Shown here piece by piece: positions 54,525-64,000 of a DNA stretch of 64,000 nt. The DNA comes from Citrobacter enshiensis (GTDB lineage Bacteria > Pseudomonadota > Gammaproteobacteria > Enterobacterales > Enterobacteriaceae): positions 1,302,001 to 1,366,000 of the forward strand of contig NZ_CP119862.1 in the NCBI RefSeq assembly GCF_029338175.1, given 5' to 3'. Each line of letters begins with the position of its first letter. The stretch's first letter is position 1. The translations under genes were made by a program, and so were the position numbers. The notes under the pieces were generated by a model, which was given only the letters and a program-made list of their open reading frames with translations, was not told the DNA's origin and searched no databases.

Positions 54525-55964
54525 TTACTGAAGCCAGGTTGCGGCGATGACGCTGGACACAAGCGACATCACAATCAGTACCATCAACACCAGACGCATT
54601 GAGAGCGGCAGCGGCACTGCCTGCGCAACGTCGTCACTCGGTTTGCCCGGCACGACGCGACCAAACCAATAAATAAACCAACCGAAGCTGGCGACCGATT
54701 CAATCAGCACCAGAACCATGACGGGTATCAGCAACCAGTACTGACTGGAGAGCATGAAACCGGCGGCGAAAAGCGGGTACTTGCTGAAGAAACCGTTGAA
54801 TGGCGGGACGCCGGTGATGGCCAGCGCCGCCACGCAGAAACCAATTCCCACCAGCGGCAAGGTGCGCAATATGCCGCGCAGGCGCGGCAGCAGACGTGTT
54901 CCGCAGCTATAGCTCAGAGAACCCGCGACCAGGAAGAACAAGCTTTTGGCAAACGCGTGGTTGACGATGTAAGCAATACCGCCCTCGAAAGCGAGATGAG
55001 AACCGAAGGTGGCAAGCGACAGCGCGAGAAAGATATAGGCCAGTTGGGTAATGGTCGACCAGGCCAGCAGGCGCTTCATATCGTGTTGCGGCAGATACAT
55101 CATGAAACCGTAGATCAGCGTCACCAGCGCCATCACCACGCCCGTCCAGCCAATGGCAGGCGGGATCTGACCGCCGTCGAGGATCGCGCGGGCAAAAATG
55201 TAGACCCCCACTTTGACCATCGAGGCCGCATGCAGATACGCACTGACCGGCGTTGGGGCTTCCATCGCATCCGGCAACCAGGCCTGGAGCGGCAACTGTG
55301 CCGATTTTCCCCATGCGGCGAACAGAATGCCGCCGTAGACCAGATAGCGGGCGTCACCTTGCACTTCACTCAGCGCGCTGAGCGCAAAGGTGCCGGTCTG
55401 TAAAAACAGCGTTGCGGCGGCGAGGTACAACCCCAGTGAGGCGATGTGCGTAATCAACAGCGCCTTTAATGCAGAACGCTGCGATTTTGCTGTCTGGTAG
55501 TAGCTGATCAGCGCCCAGGAACAGCCGCCGGTGATTTCAAAAAACAGCAGTTGCCCCAGAATGGTGGAAGAGAGCACCAGCCCGGACATTGCACCGATAA
55601 AAATCAGCAGAAAGGCGTAATAGCGGTTGCTGCCGTTATGCGGGTGTTCGCGGTTTTTTTCGGTCAAATAGCCGGTGGAAAAAAGTGAAACCAGCAGGCC
55701 GAGAAAAACAACCACAAACAGGATTAACGTACTGACGCGATCGATAACCAACCCAAACAGCGCGATGTCATTGACGCTTGCCAGCGGCAGAACAACGGTC
55801 ACTTTCCCGGCCTGGTAAAACATGACCTCCAGCGCCAGCATACTGAGCGTCGCCAGTCCGGCAAAGAGCGTCCCCAATGTGGCGGCCTGGCGCTGTGGGG
55901 CAAGCGAAACGACCAGCGCGCCGATAAACGGTAGCAGCAGCGTCGTTAGAGCAAGAGATTCCAT
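54525..55964 (-). CDS. hyfD: HyfD, hydrogenase-4 antiporter-like membrane subunit
   Basis: This 479-residue NuoL/M/N-like subunit has the conserved lysine-containing WGKSAQLPLQAWLPDAMEAPTPVSAYLHAASMVKVGVY and the PPFNGFFSKYPLF segment. HyfD is absent from the hydrogenase-3 complex and is part of the larger proton-pumping-type arm of hydrogenase-4. It lies 16 bases after hyfC. Confidence 0.95.
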   Translation of the reverse strand: MESLALTTLLLPFIGALVVSLAPQRQAATLGTLFAGLATLSMLALEVMFYQAGKVTVVLPLASVNDIALFGLVIDRVSTLILFVVVFLGLLVSLFSTGYLTEKNREHPHNGSNRYYAFLLIFIGAMSGLVLSSTILGQLLFFEITGGCSWALISYYQTAKSQRSALKALLITHIASLGLYLAAATLFLQTGTFALSALSEVQGDARYLVYGGILFAAWGKSAQLPLQAWLPDAMEAPTPVSAYLHAASMVKVGVYIFARAILDGGQIPPAIGWTGVVMALVTLIYGFMMYLPQHDMKRLLAWSTITQLAYIFLALSLATFGSHLAFEGGIAYIVNHAFAKSLFFLVAGSLSYSCGTRLLPRLRGILRTLPLVGIGFCVAALAITGVPPFNGFFSKYPLFAAGFMLSSQYWLLIPVMVLVLIESVASFGWFIYWFGRVVPGKPSDDVAQAVPLPLSMRLVLMVLIVMSLVSSVIAATWLQ

Positions 55965-55980
55965 GGTATGTCGATGCTCC

Positions 55981-56928
55981 TTACAGACCGGTTAACCAGA
56001 AAACATACGACAGCGCGGCGAGACTAAAACCGAGCCAGGTAACGTGGTGCGTCAGCAGGAATCTGCCGCGCGCCAAAGTATTTTCGACGAAAGATGCCAG
56101 CACGAAGAGCAGCAGAACTTTGCCCAGTGTCACGACCAGTGAGATCAGTAAGCTGCTGAAAGTCAGGGTTGTTGCGTTACCAAACGGCAGGAACAGCGAG
56201 ATGAACAACGCGGCCATCACCACCTGTTTCAGCCCAAGCCCCCACTTCACCAGCGCCAGTCCGGCACCGGAATACTCCGTCAACGGCCCTTCCTGAAGTT
56301 CCTGCTCGGCTTCTGCAACATCAAAAGGAATTTTTCCCATTTCAATGAAGCAGGCGAAACCGCAGGCGAGCAATGCCAGCAATGTGGCGACCGGTGATGC
56401 CCAACCTGCTGCCAGTACGTTGCTAATGACGGCGATATGCGTAGAGCCGGCCATTAATGCGATGACGAGCAGAGAGAGGATCAGAATGGGTTCCACCAGA
56501 ATACCCATCGTCATTTCCCGGCTGGCCCCGATCCCTGAGAACGGACTTCCGGTATCCAACCCGGAAAGGGCAAAAAAGAAGCGGAATAAGGCAAAGAGAT
56601 AGATAAGAGTGATCAAATCGCCGCCGCCCGCGAGGGGCGACGTACGGATGAAGAGTGGCAACGCCATTGCCACCACCAACATGCTGCTCAGCAATACCCA
56701 TGGCATCACGCGAAACATCAGACCCGATGAAGAGGGCGCGACTTCCTGACGCTTTAACAGTTTGTTGATGTCGCGGTAGTCCTGCCAGATCCCCGGTCCC
56801 GTACGTGAGTGCATACGGGCGCGGATCTGCCGGGAGATCCCGGTGAACAACGGCGTCAGTGCCAATAAAATGACGGCCTGCAACAACGCAAAACCCGCCA
56901 GATATCCGTCGAAGAGTGTGGGTGTCAT
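55981..56928 (-). CDS. hyfC: HyfC, hydrogenase-4 membrane subunit (NuoH-like)
   Basis: This 315-residue NuoH/HycD-like subunit has eight helices and the characteristic ACGFACFIEMGKIPFDVAEAEQELQEGPLTEYSG loop at the junction with the peripheral arm. RMHSRTGPGIWQDYRDI lies near the N-terminus. It lies 10 bases after hyfB. Confidence 0.95.
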   Translation of the reverse strand: MTPTLFDGYLAGFALLQAVILLALTPLFTGISRQIRARMHSRTGPGIWQDYRDINKLLKRQEVAPSSSGLMFRVMPWVLLSSMLVVAMALPLFIRTSPLAGGGDLITLIYLFALFRFFFALSGLDTGSPFSGIGASREMTMGILVEPILILSLLVIALMAGSTHIAVISNVLAAGWASPVATLLALLACGFACFIEMGKIPFDVAEAEQELQEGPLTEYSGAGLALVKWGLGLKQVVMAALFISLFLPFGNATTLTFSSLLISLVVTLGKVLLLFVLASFVENTLARGRFLLTHHVTWLGFSLAALSYVFWLTGL

Positions 56929-56938
56929 GGTCGTTTCC

Positions 56939-58960
56939 TCAGACGGCGATAATCAGTAACAGAATGACCAGCGCTGCCACGACATACAGGCAATACAGGC
57001 GGAAGTCGCCGCTTTGCAGATACTGTATTTTGTGCGCCAGACGCTGTGTCATACGAACGATGGGGGCGATGATGTACTCATCCCAGAACGGTTCCGTGTT
57101 CCGCGCAACGGTCGTGGCGTGGAGTAAGCCACTGGCGAGCGGTGGTGACGGATCGAGCTGTTTGCGTAACCGATAGAGTGTGGCGAACATCACCCGCAAC
57201 GGCTGAGTGAAGCTGCCAGCAGAAGGCGCCATCGCACTTTCCCAGCCGTAGCCACAGGCCCAGGCATCCCCGGCGCGGCGAAACGTGCCGCGTCTGGAGC
57301 GATAGACCCACCAGTAGAGACCCGGCAGGAGAGGCAAGGCGAGCAGCAACAGGAAAACGGTTGATGGGGTCATCAGGGTTTCATGCATTTCGCCCGGGAT
57401 CAGCGAAATTCCCTCTGCCACAGGCGCGGTGCTGGCCGCCGTGAACGAGAGCACAATCTGCATGATTTGCGGCGCGACCCAGCTGGCGCCAATGCCGGTA
57501 AAGACGCACAGCGCGGCGAGCACGATCATCGCCACCACCATCTGCCAGGGCGCTTCCTGCGCCTGCTCCGCTTTTTCGCTGCGCGGTGCGCCGCAGAAAC
57601 TGATTCCGTAGACTTTAACGAAACACATGGCGGCCAGCGCCCCCGTAATGGCGAGCATCACGATGGCTATGGGACCCGCCAGGCGCAATGCCACATCGTC
57701 AAAGCGGGTCATGGCGAATAATGACTGGTAGGTGTACCACTCACTGATAAAACCGTTCAGCGGCGGCATCGCCGAAATGGCCAGACAGCCAATCAGGAAC
57801 GCGCCTGCGGTCCAGGGCATCCGTTTCGCCAGCGCGCCCATTTTTTCCATATCGCGGGTGTGTAAACGCCAGATAATGGCCCCGGCGCCAAGAAACAGCA
57901 GACCTTTAAACAAGGCGTGATTGAGCAGGTGAAAGAGGGCACCCAGCAGGCCGACCGCCGCCAGGATTGGCTGGTGTATCGACAGGCCAATCATGCCGAC
58001 CCCGACCCCGAGCAAAATAATGCCAATGTTCTCAACGGTGTGCCAGGCCAGCAGGCGCTTAATGTCATGCTCCGCCAGGGCATAAAGTACGCCGAGCACG
58101 GCAGACACGGCACCAAACGCCAGCACGACGATGCCCCACCACAGCGGAATGCCGCTATGCGCGAGGAGATCGATACCGACTTTGAGAATGCCGAAAATGC
58201 CGATCTTCACCATCACACCCGACATCAGCGCTGAAGCATGTGACGGTGCGGCAGGGTGGGCGCGGGGTAACCAACTGTGCAGCGGCAACATCCCCGCTTT
58301 TGCGCCAAAGCCAAAAAATGCCAGCAGGAAGACGGCAGAAGCCAGACCGGGCGAGAGTGACAATTCCCGGAAGCTGGCGAAGTCGAGGCTGCCGCTTTGT
58401 CGCCACATCAGGAAGAAGGCGATCATGATCAGAACTGAACCGGCGTGGGCAATGAAGAAGTAGAGCATGCCAGCGCTGACGGACTCGTCATCCTGTTCGG
58501 CAATCACCAGGAACCATGAGGCCAGCGACATGATTTCGAACAGTACAATAAACCAGAAGGCATTGTCCATCACCAGCAAGCCGACCATCGAAGCGATAAA
58601 GAGATTCATAAAGAACCCCATCGCGGCTGCGCCCTTGCCGACATATTCGCGCATGTAGGCCAAAGAGTAGAGCGCACAGACGGTGACCAGCAGTGAAATC
58701 ACCAGCACCATAAAGGCGGACAGGCTGTCCATTCGAACCGTCAGCGCGGCAAATGAGAAGGGGGTCTGAATAGCCCAGGTGAGCGTCGCGCCGGTTTTCA
58801 GCTGCGTAATCGCACTGCCGATGCCGGTAAGTCCCCCTAAAACCCCCGATAAACCGGCGATATTAATGGCAGCCCGATCGCGTCCTGAGAATAACAATGA
58901 CATCACGCCGCCGGCGACATAGAGCGCCAGCGACCACATCAATAATTGCAGGGCATCCAT
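56939..58960 (-). CDS. hyfB: HyfB, hydrogenase-4 antiporter-like membrane subunit
   Basis: This 673-residue HycC/NuoL-like membrane subunit has the conserved FGFGAKAGMLPLHSWLPRAHPAAPSHASALMSGVMVKIG segment. A C-terminal extension carries an amphipathic region. I place the start at ATG 58960 (MDALQLLMWSLALYV), overlapping the hyfA stop by one base (TGATG). An extended frame to 59143 lies inside hyfA. Confidence 0.95.
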   Translation of the reverse strand: MDALQLLMWSLALYVAGGVMSLLFSGRDRAAINIAGLSGVLGGLTGIGSAITQLKTGATLTWAIQTPFSFAALTVRMDSLSAFMVLVISLLVTVCALYSLAYMREYVGKGAAAMGFFMNLFIASMVGLLVMDNAFWFIVLFEIMSLASWFLVIAEQDDESVSAGMLYFFIAHAGSVLIMIAFFLMWRQSGSLDFASFRELSLSPGLASAVFLLAFFGFGAKAGMLPLHSWLPRAHPAAPSHASALMSGVMVKIGIFGILKVGIDLLAHSGIPLWWGIVVLAFGAVSAVLGVLYALAEHDIKRLLAWHTVENIGIILLGVGVGMIGLSIHQPILAAVGLLGALFHLLNHALFKGLLFLGAGAIIWRLHTRDMEKMGALAKRMPWTAGAFLIGCLAISAMPPLNGFISEWYTYQSLFAMTRFDDVALRLAGPIAIVMLAITGALAAMCFVKVYGISFCGAPRSEKAEQAQEAPWQMVVAMIVLAALCVFTGIGASWVAPQIMQIVLSFTAASTAPVAEGISLIPGEMHETLMTPSTVFLLLLALPLLPGLYWWVYRSRRGTFRRAGDAWACGYGWESAMAPSAGSFTQPLRVMFATLYRLRKQLDPSPPLASGLLHATTVARNTEPFWDEYIIAPIVRMTQRLAHKIQYLQSGDFRLYCLYVVAALVILLLIIAV

Positions 58961-59577
58961 CAACGTTGCTCCTGAGTCAATGAAAGAGGATCCAATGCGA
59001 GGTCCGGCATCGCGTCGACAGCCAGTTGTTGTTTCAGTCTGGTCTGCTGGCGCAGGACATCGTCGGTGACCAGGTGCAACGCCTGAGTGACGCAGGTGGC
59101 GACGCACGCCGGACCTTCGGGGAGGAAATAGCAGAGGTCGCACTTAACGGCGATGGCTTGTACCCCCGCATCCCAGCGTAGGAAGGGGCTGAGCGCCGGC
59201 GCGCTTTCCGGCACGTCATTGAGTTGTCCTTCCGCCTGATGGGCAAACTGCGTGGGAACGTCAACAGGACGACTGCCGGAAGGGACAATCGCGCCAAACG
59301 GGCAGACAAGGCCGCAAAGTTTACAGCCAATGCAAAGGCTTTCATTGAGCTGAATGGCGTCATCATGGCGCGTGATCGCATTGACAGGACACACCTGCTT
59401 GCAGGGGGCGTCTTCGCAGTGACGACAAAGCACAGGCGCGGTGTGTGTGGGGGTTCGCACCAGAGCAAGTCGTGGATGTTGCTGCAAGCCTTGCTTTTTA
59501 TGTACGTCTGAACATGCAGCAAGACAGGTATTGCATCCAATACACCACTGAGGATCGGCTATCACAAAGCGGTTCAT
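58960..59577 (-). CDS. hyfA: HyfA, hydrogenase-4 polyferredoxin subunit
   Basis: This 205-residue HycB/HydN-type electron carrier has four 4Fe-4S cluster motifs: CIGCNTCLAAC, CRHCEDAPCKQVCP, CIGCKLCGLVCP and a C-terminal CDLCYF...CVATC. It probably links formate dehydrogenase H to the hydrogenase. The start is ATG 59577 (MNRFVIADPQWCIGC), matching E. coli. It is the first gene of the hyf operon and lies just behind a sigma-54 promoter. Confidence 0.95.
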   Translation of the reverse strand: MNRFVIADPQWCIGCNTCLAACSDVHKKQGLQQHPRLALVRTPTHTAPVLCRHCEDAPCKQVCPVNAITRHDDAIQLNESLCIGCKLCGLVCPFGAIVPSGSRPVDVPTQFAHQAEGQLNDVPESAPALSPFLRWDAGVQAIAVKCDLCYFLPEGPACVATCVTQALHLVTDDVLRQQTRLKQQLAVDAMPDLALDPLSLTQEQR

Positions 59578-59615
59578 GTGGCTCCTTGAGACAAAACAAA
59601 ACGTTGCGCCTGTTA

Positions 59616-59631
59616 TGCACAAAGGATGCCA
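59616..59631 (-). promoter_or_regulatory. Sigma-54 promoter of the hyf operon
   Basis: On the reverse strand, TGGCATCCTTTGTGCA has the -24 GG and -12 GC separated by exactly 10 bases. It lies about 40 bases before the hyfA ATG. This is the expected target for HyfR or FhlA activation. The rest of the 261-base hyfA-bcp gap likely holds the activator sites, which I cannot define. Confidence 0.85.
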
Positions 59632-59791
59632 TCTTTTAAATTATATTGAAATCAATTGGTTACGTGGTTTTCGTTGCGAATACAGAACAAAAGTGATGGT
59701 CAATACCGTCCGCGATTTCGTGTGTCGGCATTAGTGTCGGCAGGGAAAATAACACTGTGATATTAGTCACATTGGAGGGCATTGCGCAGAG

Positions 59792-59828
59792 AAAAACGGC
59801 GCTGGCGACACGATTGCCGCCAGCGCCG
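59792..59828 (-). terminator. Intrinsic terminator after bcp
   Basis: The arms CGGCGCTGGCG (59797-59807) and CGCCAGCGCCG (59818-59828) form an 11-bp GC stem. On the reverse strand it is followed by a run of five T (59792-59796). It ends the gcvR-bcp transcript. Confidence 0.88.
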
Positions 59829-59838
59829 GGAAGAGGAG

Positions 59839-60309
59839 TTACGCGTTTTCTTTTAACCAGTTCAGCACTACATCGTGGTGATTGCTGGTTTTAAAGTCAT
59901 CGAACACATGTTCAATTTTCCCGTCGGGATCGACCAGAAAACTGATGCGATGGATGCCATCGTAGGTTTTGCCCATAAAGGATTTTTCACCCCAGATGCC
60001 GAATTGTTCGCAAACCTTATGATCTTCATCTGACAGCAGCGTGAAGTTAAGGACTTCCTTCTCAGCAAATCGGGAGAGCTTCTCAGGTTTATCTGTGCTT
60101 ACCCCCAGCACTTCAACACCTGCTTTTTTTAACTCGTCCATGTTATCGCGTAAGCCACAGGCTTGAACGGTACAGCCGGGCGTCATGGCTTTGGGGTAGA
60201 AATAAACCAAAACTCGCTGTCCCTGGAAGTCGGTTAAATTTACTTGTTCTCCGTCTTGATCCGGCAAGCTAAATTTCGGTGCGGTATCACCGGCTTTCAG
60301 TGGGTTCAT
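59839..60309 (-). CDS. bcp: Thioredoxin-dependent thiol peroxidase Bcp
   Basis: Bcp is a cytosolic PrxQ-type peroxiredoxin that reduces hydroperoxides with thioredoxin. In the 156-residue protein the peroxidatic cysteine lies in MTPGCTVQACGLRD (about residue 46), with a nearby second cysteine at 51. Its start overlaps the gcvR stop by one base (TAATG). Confidence 0.96.
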   Translation of the reverse strand: MNPLKAGDTAPKFSLPDQDGEQVNLTDFQGQRVLVYFYPKAMTPGCTVQACGLRDNMDELKKAGVEVLGVSTDKPEKLSRFAEKEVLNFTLLSDEDHKVCEQFGIWGEKSFMGKTYDGIHRISFLVDPDGKIEHVFDDFKTSNHHDVVLNWLKENA

Positions 60310-60881
60310 TACTTAACTCCATCCTGTTCATCATGATGTGAATAATTGACAACGTTTATACTGCCTTGCGCATTGAGTTCTGTACATAATGATTTAAACG
60401 CGTGTTCAATATTTACCGAAACCTGCGATGCCGGGCTGTGTGCGGTAATTTGAATAAAAAGTTGTGCAGCCTTTTCGTTTTCAGCGGGTTGAGTGCGAGA
60501 AACCAGTTCGGCGATGTTCATTTGGTGGTTGTCGAACAGGGCGGTAAAACGCTCAATCAAATGCGGAGAGTCTGGCACGTCGACCTGCACCCACACCGTG
60601 GCGGGCATGGCCGGGCGAGGACGGGCGGTCGTGCGCTTCATCACAATCAATAAATCCAGCTCTGCGCCTTTCAACGGCAAGGTCGATTCAATCAGGGTGA
60701 TGGCGTTCCAGGAACCCGATAACAACATAATAAACGTAAACTCATCCCCCAGCATCGCCAGTCGGCTGTCTTCGATATTACAGCCACAGCTGCTGACATG
60801 GCGGGTGATAGTGTTCACAATTCCCGGGCGATCGGCACCCAGCGCAGTGATGACCAGATAATGTTGCGATGACGATGTCAA
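60309..60881 (-). CDS. gcvR: GcvR, glycine cleavage system regulator
   Basis: GcvR binds the activator GcvA and, with glycine as ligand, relieves repression of gcvTHP. The 190-residue protein has two ACT domains (HYLVITALGADRPGIVNTIT and WVQVDVPDSPHLIERFTALF). I use the TTG start at 60881, behind AAGGAAG, which gives the E. coli length. ATG 60914 would add 11 residues that look untypical. It is divergent from dapA. Confidence 0.92.
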   Translation of the reverse strand: MTSSSQHYLVITALGADRPGIVNTITRHVSSCGCNIEDSRLAMLGDEFTFIMLLSGSWNAITLIESTLPLKGAELDLLIVMKRTTARPRPAMPATVWVQVDVPDSPHLIERFTALFDNHQMNIAELVSRTQPAENEKAAQLFIQITAHSPASQVSVNIEHAFKSLCTELNAQGSINVVNYSHHDEQDGVK

Positions 60882-61026
60882 TCCTGTTCTTCCTTTGAGA
60901 GGTGAGGTAATCATAAGGAAAGCATAAAAAAAACCTGCATACAACAATCAGAACGGCTCTGGTCACTTGCTTTTATTGTCGTACCAAACGTACCATTGAG
61001 GCACTTGTTTGCACAGAGGATGGCCC

Positions 61027-61905
61027 ATGTTCACGGGAAGTATTGTCGCGCTTGTTACACCGATGGATGAAAAAGGTAATGTCTGCCGGTCAAGCCTTAA
61101 AAAACTGATTGATTATCATGTCGCTAGCGGCACTTCGGCGATTGTTTCTGTTGGCACCACCGGCGAGTCCGCCACGCTGAGTCATGATGAGCATGCCGAC
61201 GTGGTGATGATGACGGTGGAGCTGGCTGATGGACGTATTCCGGTGATCGCCGGAACAGGCGCCAATGCGACTGCGGAAGCCATTAGCCTGACTCAGCGTT
61301 TCAACGACAGTGGAATTGTCGGTTGCCTGACGGTGACGCCGTACTACAACCGTCCGACGCAGGAAGGGCTGTTCCAGCATTTCAAAGCCATCGCTGAGCA
61401 TACTGACCTGCCGCAAATTCTGTATAATGTGCCATCCCGTACTGGCTGCGATATGCTGCCGGAAACCGTTGGTCGCCTGGCGAAGGTGAAAAATATTGTC
61501 GCAATTAAAGAGGCGACAGGGAACTTAAGTCGTGTTCACCAGATCAAAGAGCTGGTTTCAGATGAGTTCGCTCTGCTTAGCGGTGATGACGCGACCGCGA
61601 TGGACTTTATGCAGCTCGGTGGTCATGGCGTGATTTCTGTAACGACTAACGTTGCGGCGCGCGATATGGCTGAAATGTGCAAACTGGCGGCAGAAGGGCG
61701 TTTTGCCGAGGCGCGCGTGATCAACCAGCGCCTGATGCCGTTACACAACAAACTATTTGTCGAACCCAATCCTATCCCGGTGAAATGGGCATGTAAGGAG
61801 TTGGGTCTTGTAGCGACCGATACGCTGCGCCTGCCAATGACGCCGATCACGGATAATGGTCGTGAGATTGTCAAAGCGGCGCTTAAGCATGCCGGTTTGC
61901 TGTAA
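61027..61905 (+). CDS. dapA: 4-hydroxy-tetrahydrodipicolinate synthase
   Basis: DapA condenses pyruvate with aspartate semialdehyde in lysine and diaminopimelate synthesis. The 292-residue protein has the Schiff-base lysine in IKEATGN (Lys about 161), the tyrosine of [10 protein letters not shown] and the GTTGESATL loop. I chose ATG 61027 ([19 protein letters not shown]) over an upstream ATG at 61009. bamC follows 16 bases later, probably co-transcribed. Confidence 0.97.
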   Translation: MFTGSIVALVTPMDEKGNVCRSSLKKLIDYHVASGTSAIVSVGTTGESATLSHDEHADVVMMTVELADGRIPVIAGTGANATAEAISLTQRFNDSGIVGCLTVTPYYNRPTQEGLFQHFKAIAEHTDLPQILYNVPSRTGCDMLPETVGRLAKVKNIVAIKEATGNLSRVHQIKELVSDEFALLSGDDATAMDFMQLGGHGVISVTTNVAARDMAEMCKLAAEGRFAEARVINQRLMPLHNKLFVEPNPIPVKWACKELGLVATDTLRLPMTPITDNGREIVKAALKHAGLL

Positions 61906-61921
61906 AGTTTAGGGAGATTTG

Positions 61922-62956
61922 ATGGCTTACTCAGTACAAAAGTCGCGCCTGGCCAAGGTTGCGGGTGTTTCGCTTGTTATGCTGCTCGCTGCCTGTAGTT
62001 CTGACTCGCGCTACAAGCGCCAGGTGAGCGGTGATGAATCCTATCTGGATGCCGCACCGCTTGCTGAACTTCATGCCCCTGCAGGGATGATTCTGCCGGT
62101 GCAAACAGGCGACTACAACATTCCGGTGACCAACGGCAGCGGTGCTGTGGGCAAAGCGCTGGACATTCGTCCGCCAGCTCAGCCGTTAGCGCTGGTCAGC
62201 GGTGCGCGTACCCAGTTTACTGGCGATACCGCAACCCTGCTGGTGGAAAACGGGCGTGGCAACACGCTGTGGCCACAGGTTGTTAGTCTGATTCAGTCTA
62301 AAAACTACTCGATTGAGAAACGTGATGATGCCACTCAGACGCTGACGACCGGTTGGGTTGACTGGAACCGTCTGGACGAAGACGAGCAGTATCGCGGACG
62401 CTATCAAATCTCTGTTAAACCGCAGGGTTATCAGCAGGCTGTCTCAGTGAAACTGGTTAACCTGGAACAGGCGGGTAAACCGGTTGCCGATGCGGCGTCG
62501 TTGCAGCGTTACAGCGCTGAGATGATGAACGTCATTTCTGCGGGCCTCGATAAGACGGCCACTGACGCGGCGAATGCGGCGCAGAATCGTTCTGCTGCGA
62601 CCATGGACGTACAGAGTGCGGCCGACGACACCGGTCTGCCAATGCTGGTGGTACGTGGTCCGTTTAACGTCGTCTGGCAGCGTCTGCCGGCAGCGCTTGA
62701 AAAAGTGGGCATGAAAGTGACCGACAGCACGCGCTCGAAGGGCAGTCTTGCCGTGACTTACAAACCGCTTTCTGACAGTGACTGGCAGGAACTGGGCGCA
62801 AGCGATCCGGGACTGGTTTCCGGCGATTATAAATTGCAGGTCGGTGATTTAGATAACCGCAGCAGCTTGCAGTTTATCGATCCGAAGGGGCATACCCTGA
62901 CGCAATCGCAAAACGATGCCCTGGTTGCTGTATTCCAGGCTGCATTCAGTAAGTAA
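61922..62956 (+). CDS. bamC: Outer membrane assembly lipoprotein BamC
   Basis: BamC is a lipoprotein of the BAM complex. The 344-residue precursor has a lipobox LLAAC (lipidated Cys25) and an extended N-terminal segment that contacts BamD. Two helix-grip domains follow (about residues 100-210 and 229-344). I chose ATG 61922 over an adjacent in-frame TTG at 61919. A GGGAG ribosome-binding site precedes it. Confidence 0.96.
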   Translation: MAYSVQKSRLAKVAGVSLVMLLAACSSDSRYKRQVSGDESYLDAAPLAELHAPAGMILPVQTGDYNIPVTNGSGAVGKALDIRPPAQPLALVSGARTQFTGDTATLLVENGRGNTLWPQVVSLIQSKNYSIEKRDDATQTLTTGWVDWNRLDEDEQYRGRYQISVKPQGYQQAVSVKLVNLEQAGKPVADAASLQRYSAEMMNVISAGLDKTATDAANAAQNRSAATMDVQSAADDTGLPMLVVRGPFNVVWQRLPAALEKVGMKVTDSTRSKGSLAVTYKPLSDSDWQELGASDPGLVSGDYKLQVGDLDNRSSLQFIDPKGHTLTQSQNDALVAVFQAAFSK

Positions 62957-62961
62957 TAAAA

Positions 62962-62990
62962 CAGGGCTGGAGATATCCGGCCCTTTTTTC
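62962..62990 (+). terminator. Terminator-like hairpin after bamC
   Basis: AGGGC and GCCCT flank an inner GGA/TCC pairing, followed by a run of six T. It lies a few bases after the bamC stop and before purC. Confidence 0.7.
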
Positions 62991-62999
62991 TGATATGAT

Positions 63000-63015
63000 A
63001 CGCAAACGTGTGCGT
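63000..63015. promoter_or_regulatory. PurR operator upstream of purC
   Basis: ACGCAAACGTGTGCGT differs from the PurR consensus palindrome by one base and lies 51 bases before the purC ATG. PurR repression of purC is expected, as in E. coli. Confidence 0.88.
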
Positions 63016-63066
63016 CGGCAGAAAAACGCAATTTTTATCGTTAATTCACACCCAGGAGTGTTAAAG

Positions 63067-63780
63067 ATGCAAAAGCAAGCTGAGTTGTATCGTGGTAAAG
63101 CGAAGACCGTATACAGCACGGAAAACCCGGACCTGTTGGTGCTCGAATTCCGCAATGATACGTCAGCAGGGGATGGCGCGCGCATTGAACAATTTGATCG
63201 CAAAGGGATGGTGAACAACAAATTCAACCATTTCATTATGACCAAACTGGCAGAAGCGGGTATCCCGACCCAGATGGAGCGACTGCTTTCCGACACCGAG
63301 TGTCTGGTGAAAAAGCTGGATATGGTGCCGGTAGAGTGTGTGGTACGTAATCGCGCGGCAGGCTCTCTGGTGAAACGCTTAGGCGTAGAGGAAGGCATTG
63401 AACTGAACCCGCCGTTGTTCGATCTGTTCCTGAAAAACGACGCCATGCATGATCCGATGATCAACGATTCTTACTGCGAAACCTTTGGTTGGGTGAGCAA
63501 AGAGAATCTGGCACGGATGAAAGAGTTAACTTACAAAGCCAACGATGTGCTGAAAAAGCTGTTTGATGATGCGGGTCTGATTCTGGTCGACTTCAAACTG
63601 GAATTCGGTCTGTACAAAGGCGAAGTGGTACTGGGTGATGAGTTCTCTCCGGACGGCAGCCGTCTGTGGGATAAAGAGACGCTGGATAAAATGGACAAAG
63701 ACCGTTTCCGTCAGAGTCTTGGCGGCCTGATCGAAGCCTATGAAGCTGTCGCACACCGCCTGGGTGTAAAGTTAGACTAA
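63067..63780 (+). CDS. purC: Phosphoribosylaminoimidazole-succinocarboxamide synthase
   Basis: PurC joins aspartate to CAIR to form SAICAR in purine synthesis. The 237-residue protein shows the N-terminal [10 protein letters not shown] loop, [18 protein letters not shown] and the C-terminal [30 protein letters not shown] motif. The start is ATG 63067 ([11 protein letters not shown]), behind CCAGGAG. It is monocistronic here, behind a PurR box. Confidence 0.97.
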   Translation: MQKQAELYRGKAKTVYSTENPDLLVLEFRNDTSAGDGARIEQFDRKGMVNNKFNHFIMTKLAEAGIPTQMERLLSDTECLVKKLDMVPVECVVRNRAAGSLVKRLGVEEGIELNPPLFDLFLKNDAMHDPMINDSYCETFGWVSKENLARMKELTYKANDVLKKLFDDAGLILVDFKLEFGLYKGEVVLGDEFSPDGSRLWDKETLDKMDKDRFRQSLGGLIEAYEAVAHRLGVKLD

Positions 63781-63918
63781 CATCTTCTCTGAAACCGGAG
63801 GGTTAAAAACTCTCCGGTTCATCCCGAACAGCCGATTCTGGTAGCTGTTTCCTATGGTAATCCTCTCCCTGAGCGCCTACGATCATCACTATAACGAATA
63901 TATTGATGAGGTATGATT

Positions 63919-64000
63919 ATGCGCTGGCAAGGGCGTCGTGAAAGTGACAATGTGGAAGACCGGCGCAACAGCACCGGTGGTGGCCCCTCCATGGGCGGTC
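63919..64000 (+). CDS. ypfJ: YpfJ, putative neutral zinc metallopeptidase, 5' end only
   Basis: Only the first 27 codons are in the window, [18 protein letters not shown] and onwards. They match the polar N-terminus of YpfJ, a predicted membrane-anchored metallopeptidase of unknown substrate. The reading frame runs off the window edge. The 138-base gap after purC contains an inverted repeat (ACCGGAG/CTCCGGT, about 63794-63818). Confidence 0.85.
   Translation, partial: MRWQGRRESDNVEDRRNSTGGGPSMGG

Overview
The window is an enterobacterial chromosome segment. Its backbone follows the Escherichia/Citrobacter gene order and the proteins resemble E. coli ones along most of their length. A complete hydrogenase-4 (hyf) operon with hyfR and focB, a torYZ-like pair beside guaA and several extra sugar and peptide genes fit a Citrobacter-like or Escherichia-like genome. 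The genus is an inference.

Layout. 1-9917: ispG (3' end), hisS, yfgM, bamB, der, yfgJ, xseA (reverse), guaB, guaA. 9918-20460: an accessory island at the 3' end of guaA. 20461-29105: chromosome flank, a torY/torZ-like respiratory pair behind a perfect FNR box, yfgG, yfgF. 27561-36995: ppx-ppk, purMN, a bglA-like 6-phospho-beta-glucosidase gene behind two AscG-type operators, upp-uraA. 37091-42546: hda, then a reverse operon (EIIC permease, glycosylasparaginase, M17 aminopeptidase) with a divergent transposase-like HTH gene. 42543-45666: yfgD, bepA, perM. 45738-59577: focB, hyfR and hyfJIHGFEDCBA, with a sigma-54 promoter in front of hyfA. 59839-64000: bcp, gcvR, dapA, bamC, purC and the start of ypfJ.

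The guaA island is the most unusual region. The last 12 bases of guaA recur, exactly or nearly, at 14299, 18119 and 20449, and so cut the island into three units. Unit A is a complete retron of the Ec78/Ec83 (PtuA-PtuB) class: promoter, msr-msd RNA, reverse transcriptase, ATPase and HNH nuclease. Unit B is two overlapping DUF262 genes, the second with a DUF1524 (GmrSD-like) nuclease domain. Unit C is a small one-helix membrane protein with a HExxH metallopeptidase-like protein, which I cannot assign to a named system. The two internal junctions are each followed, 39-40 bases on, by the same GCCATTGAT hairpin with a T-run. Each of the three downstream copies is preceded by RTGGTAT 68-69 bases upstream. 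No integrase, transposase or other mobility gene is visible. I read this as a tandem array of att-bounded, integrase-less defence cassettes at the guaA site.

The rest works as standard modules: guanine nucleotide synthesis (guaBA) and purine synthesis (purMN, purC), two with clear PurR boxes; outer-membrane assembly (bamB, bamC, bepA); polyphosphate turnover (ppk-ppx); uracil salvage (upp-uraA) with the replication regulator hda; and anaerobic formate and hydrogen metabolism (hyf, focB). No tRNA, rRNA, CRISPR array or intact insertion sequence was found.
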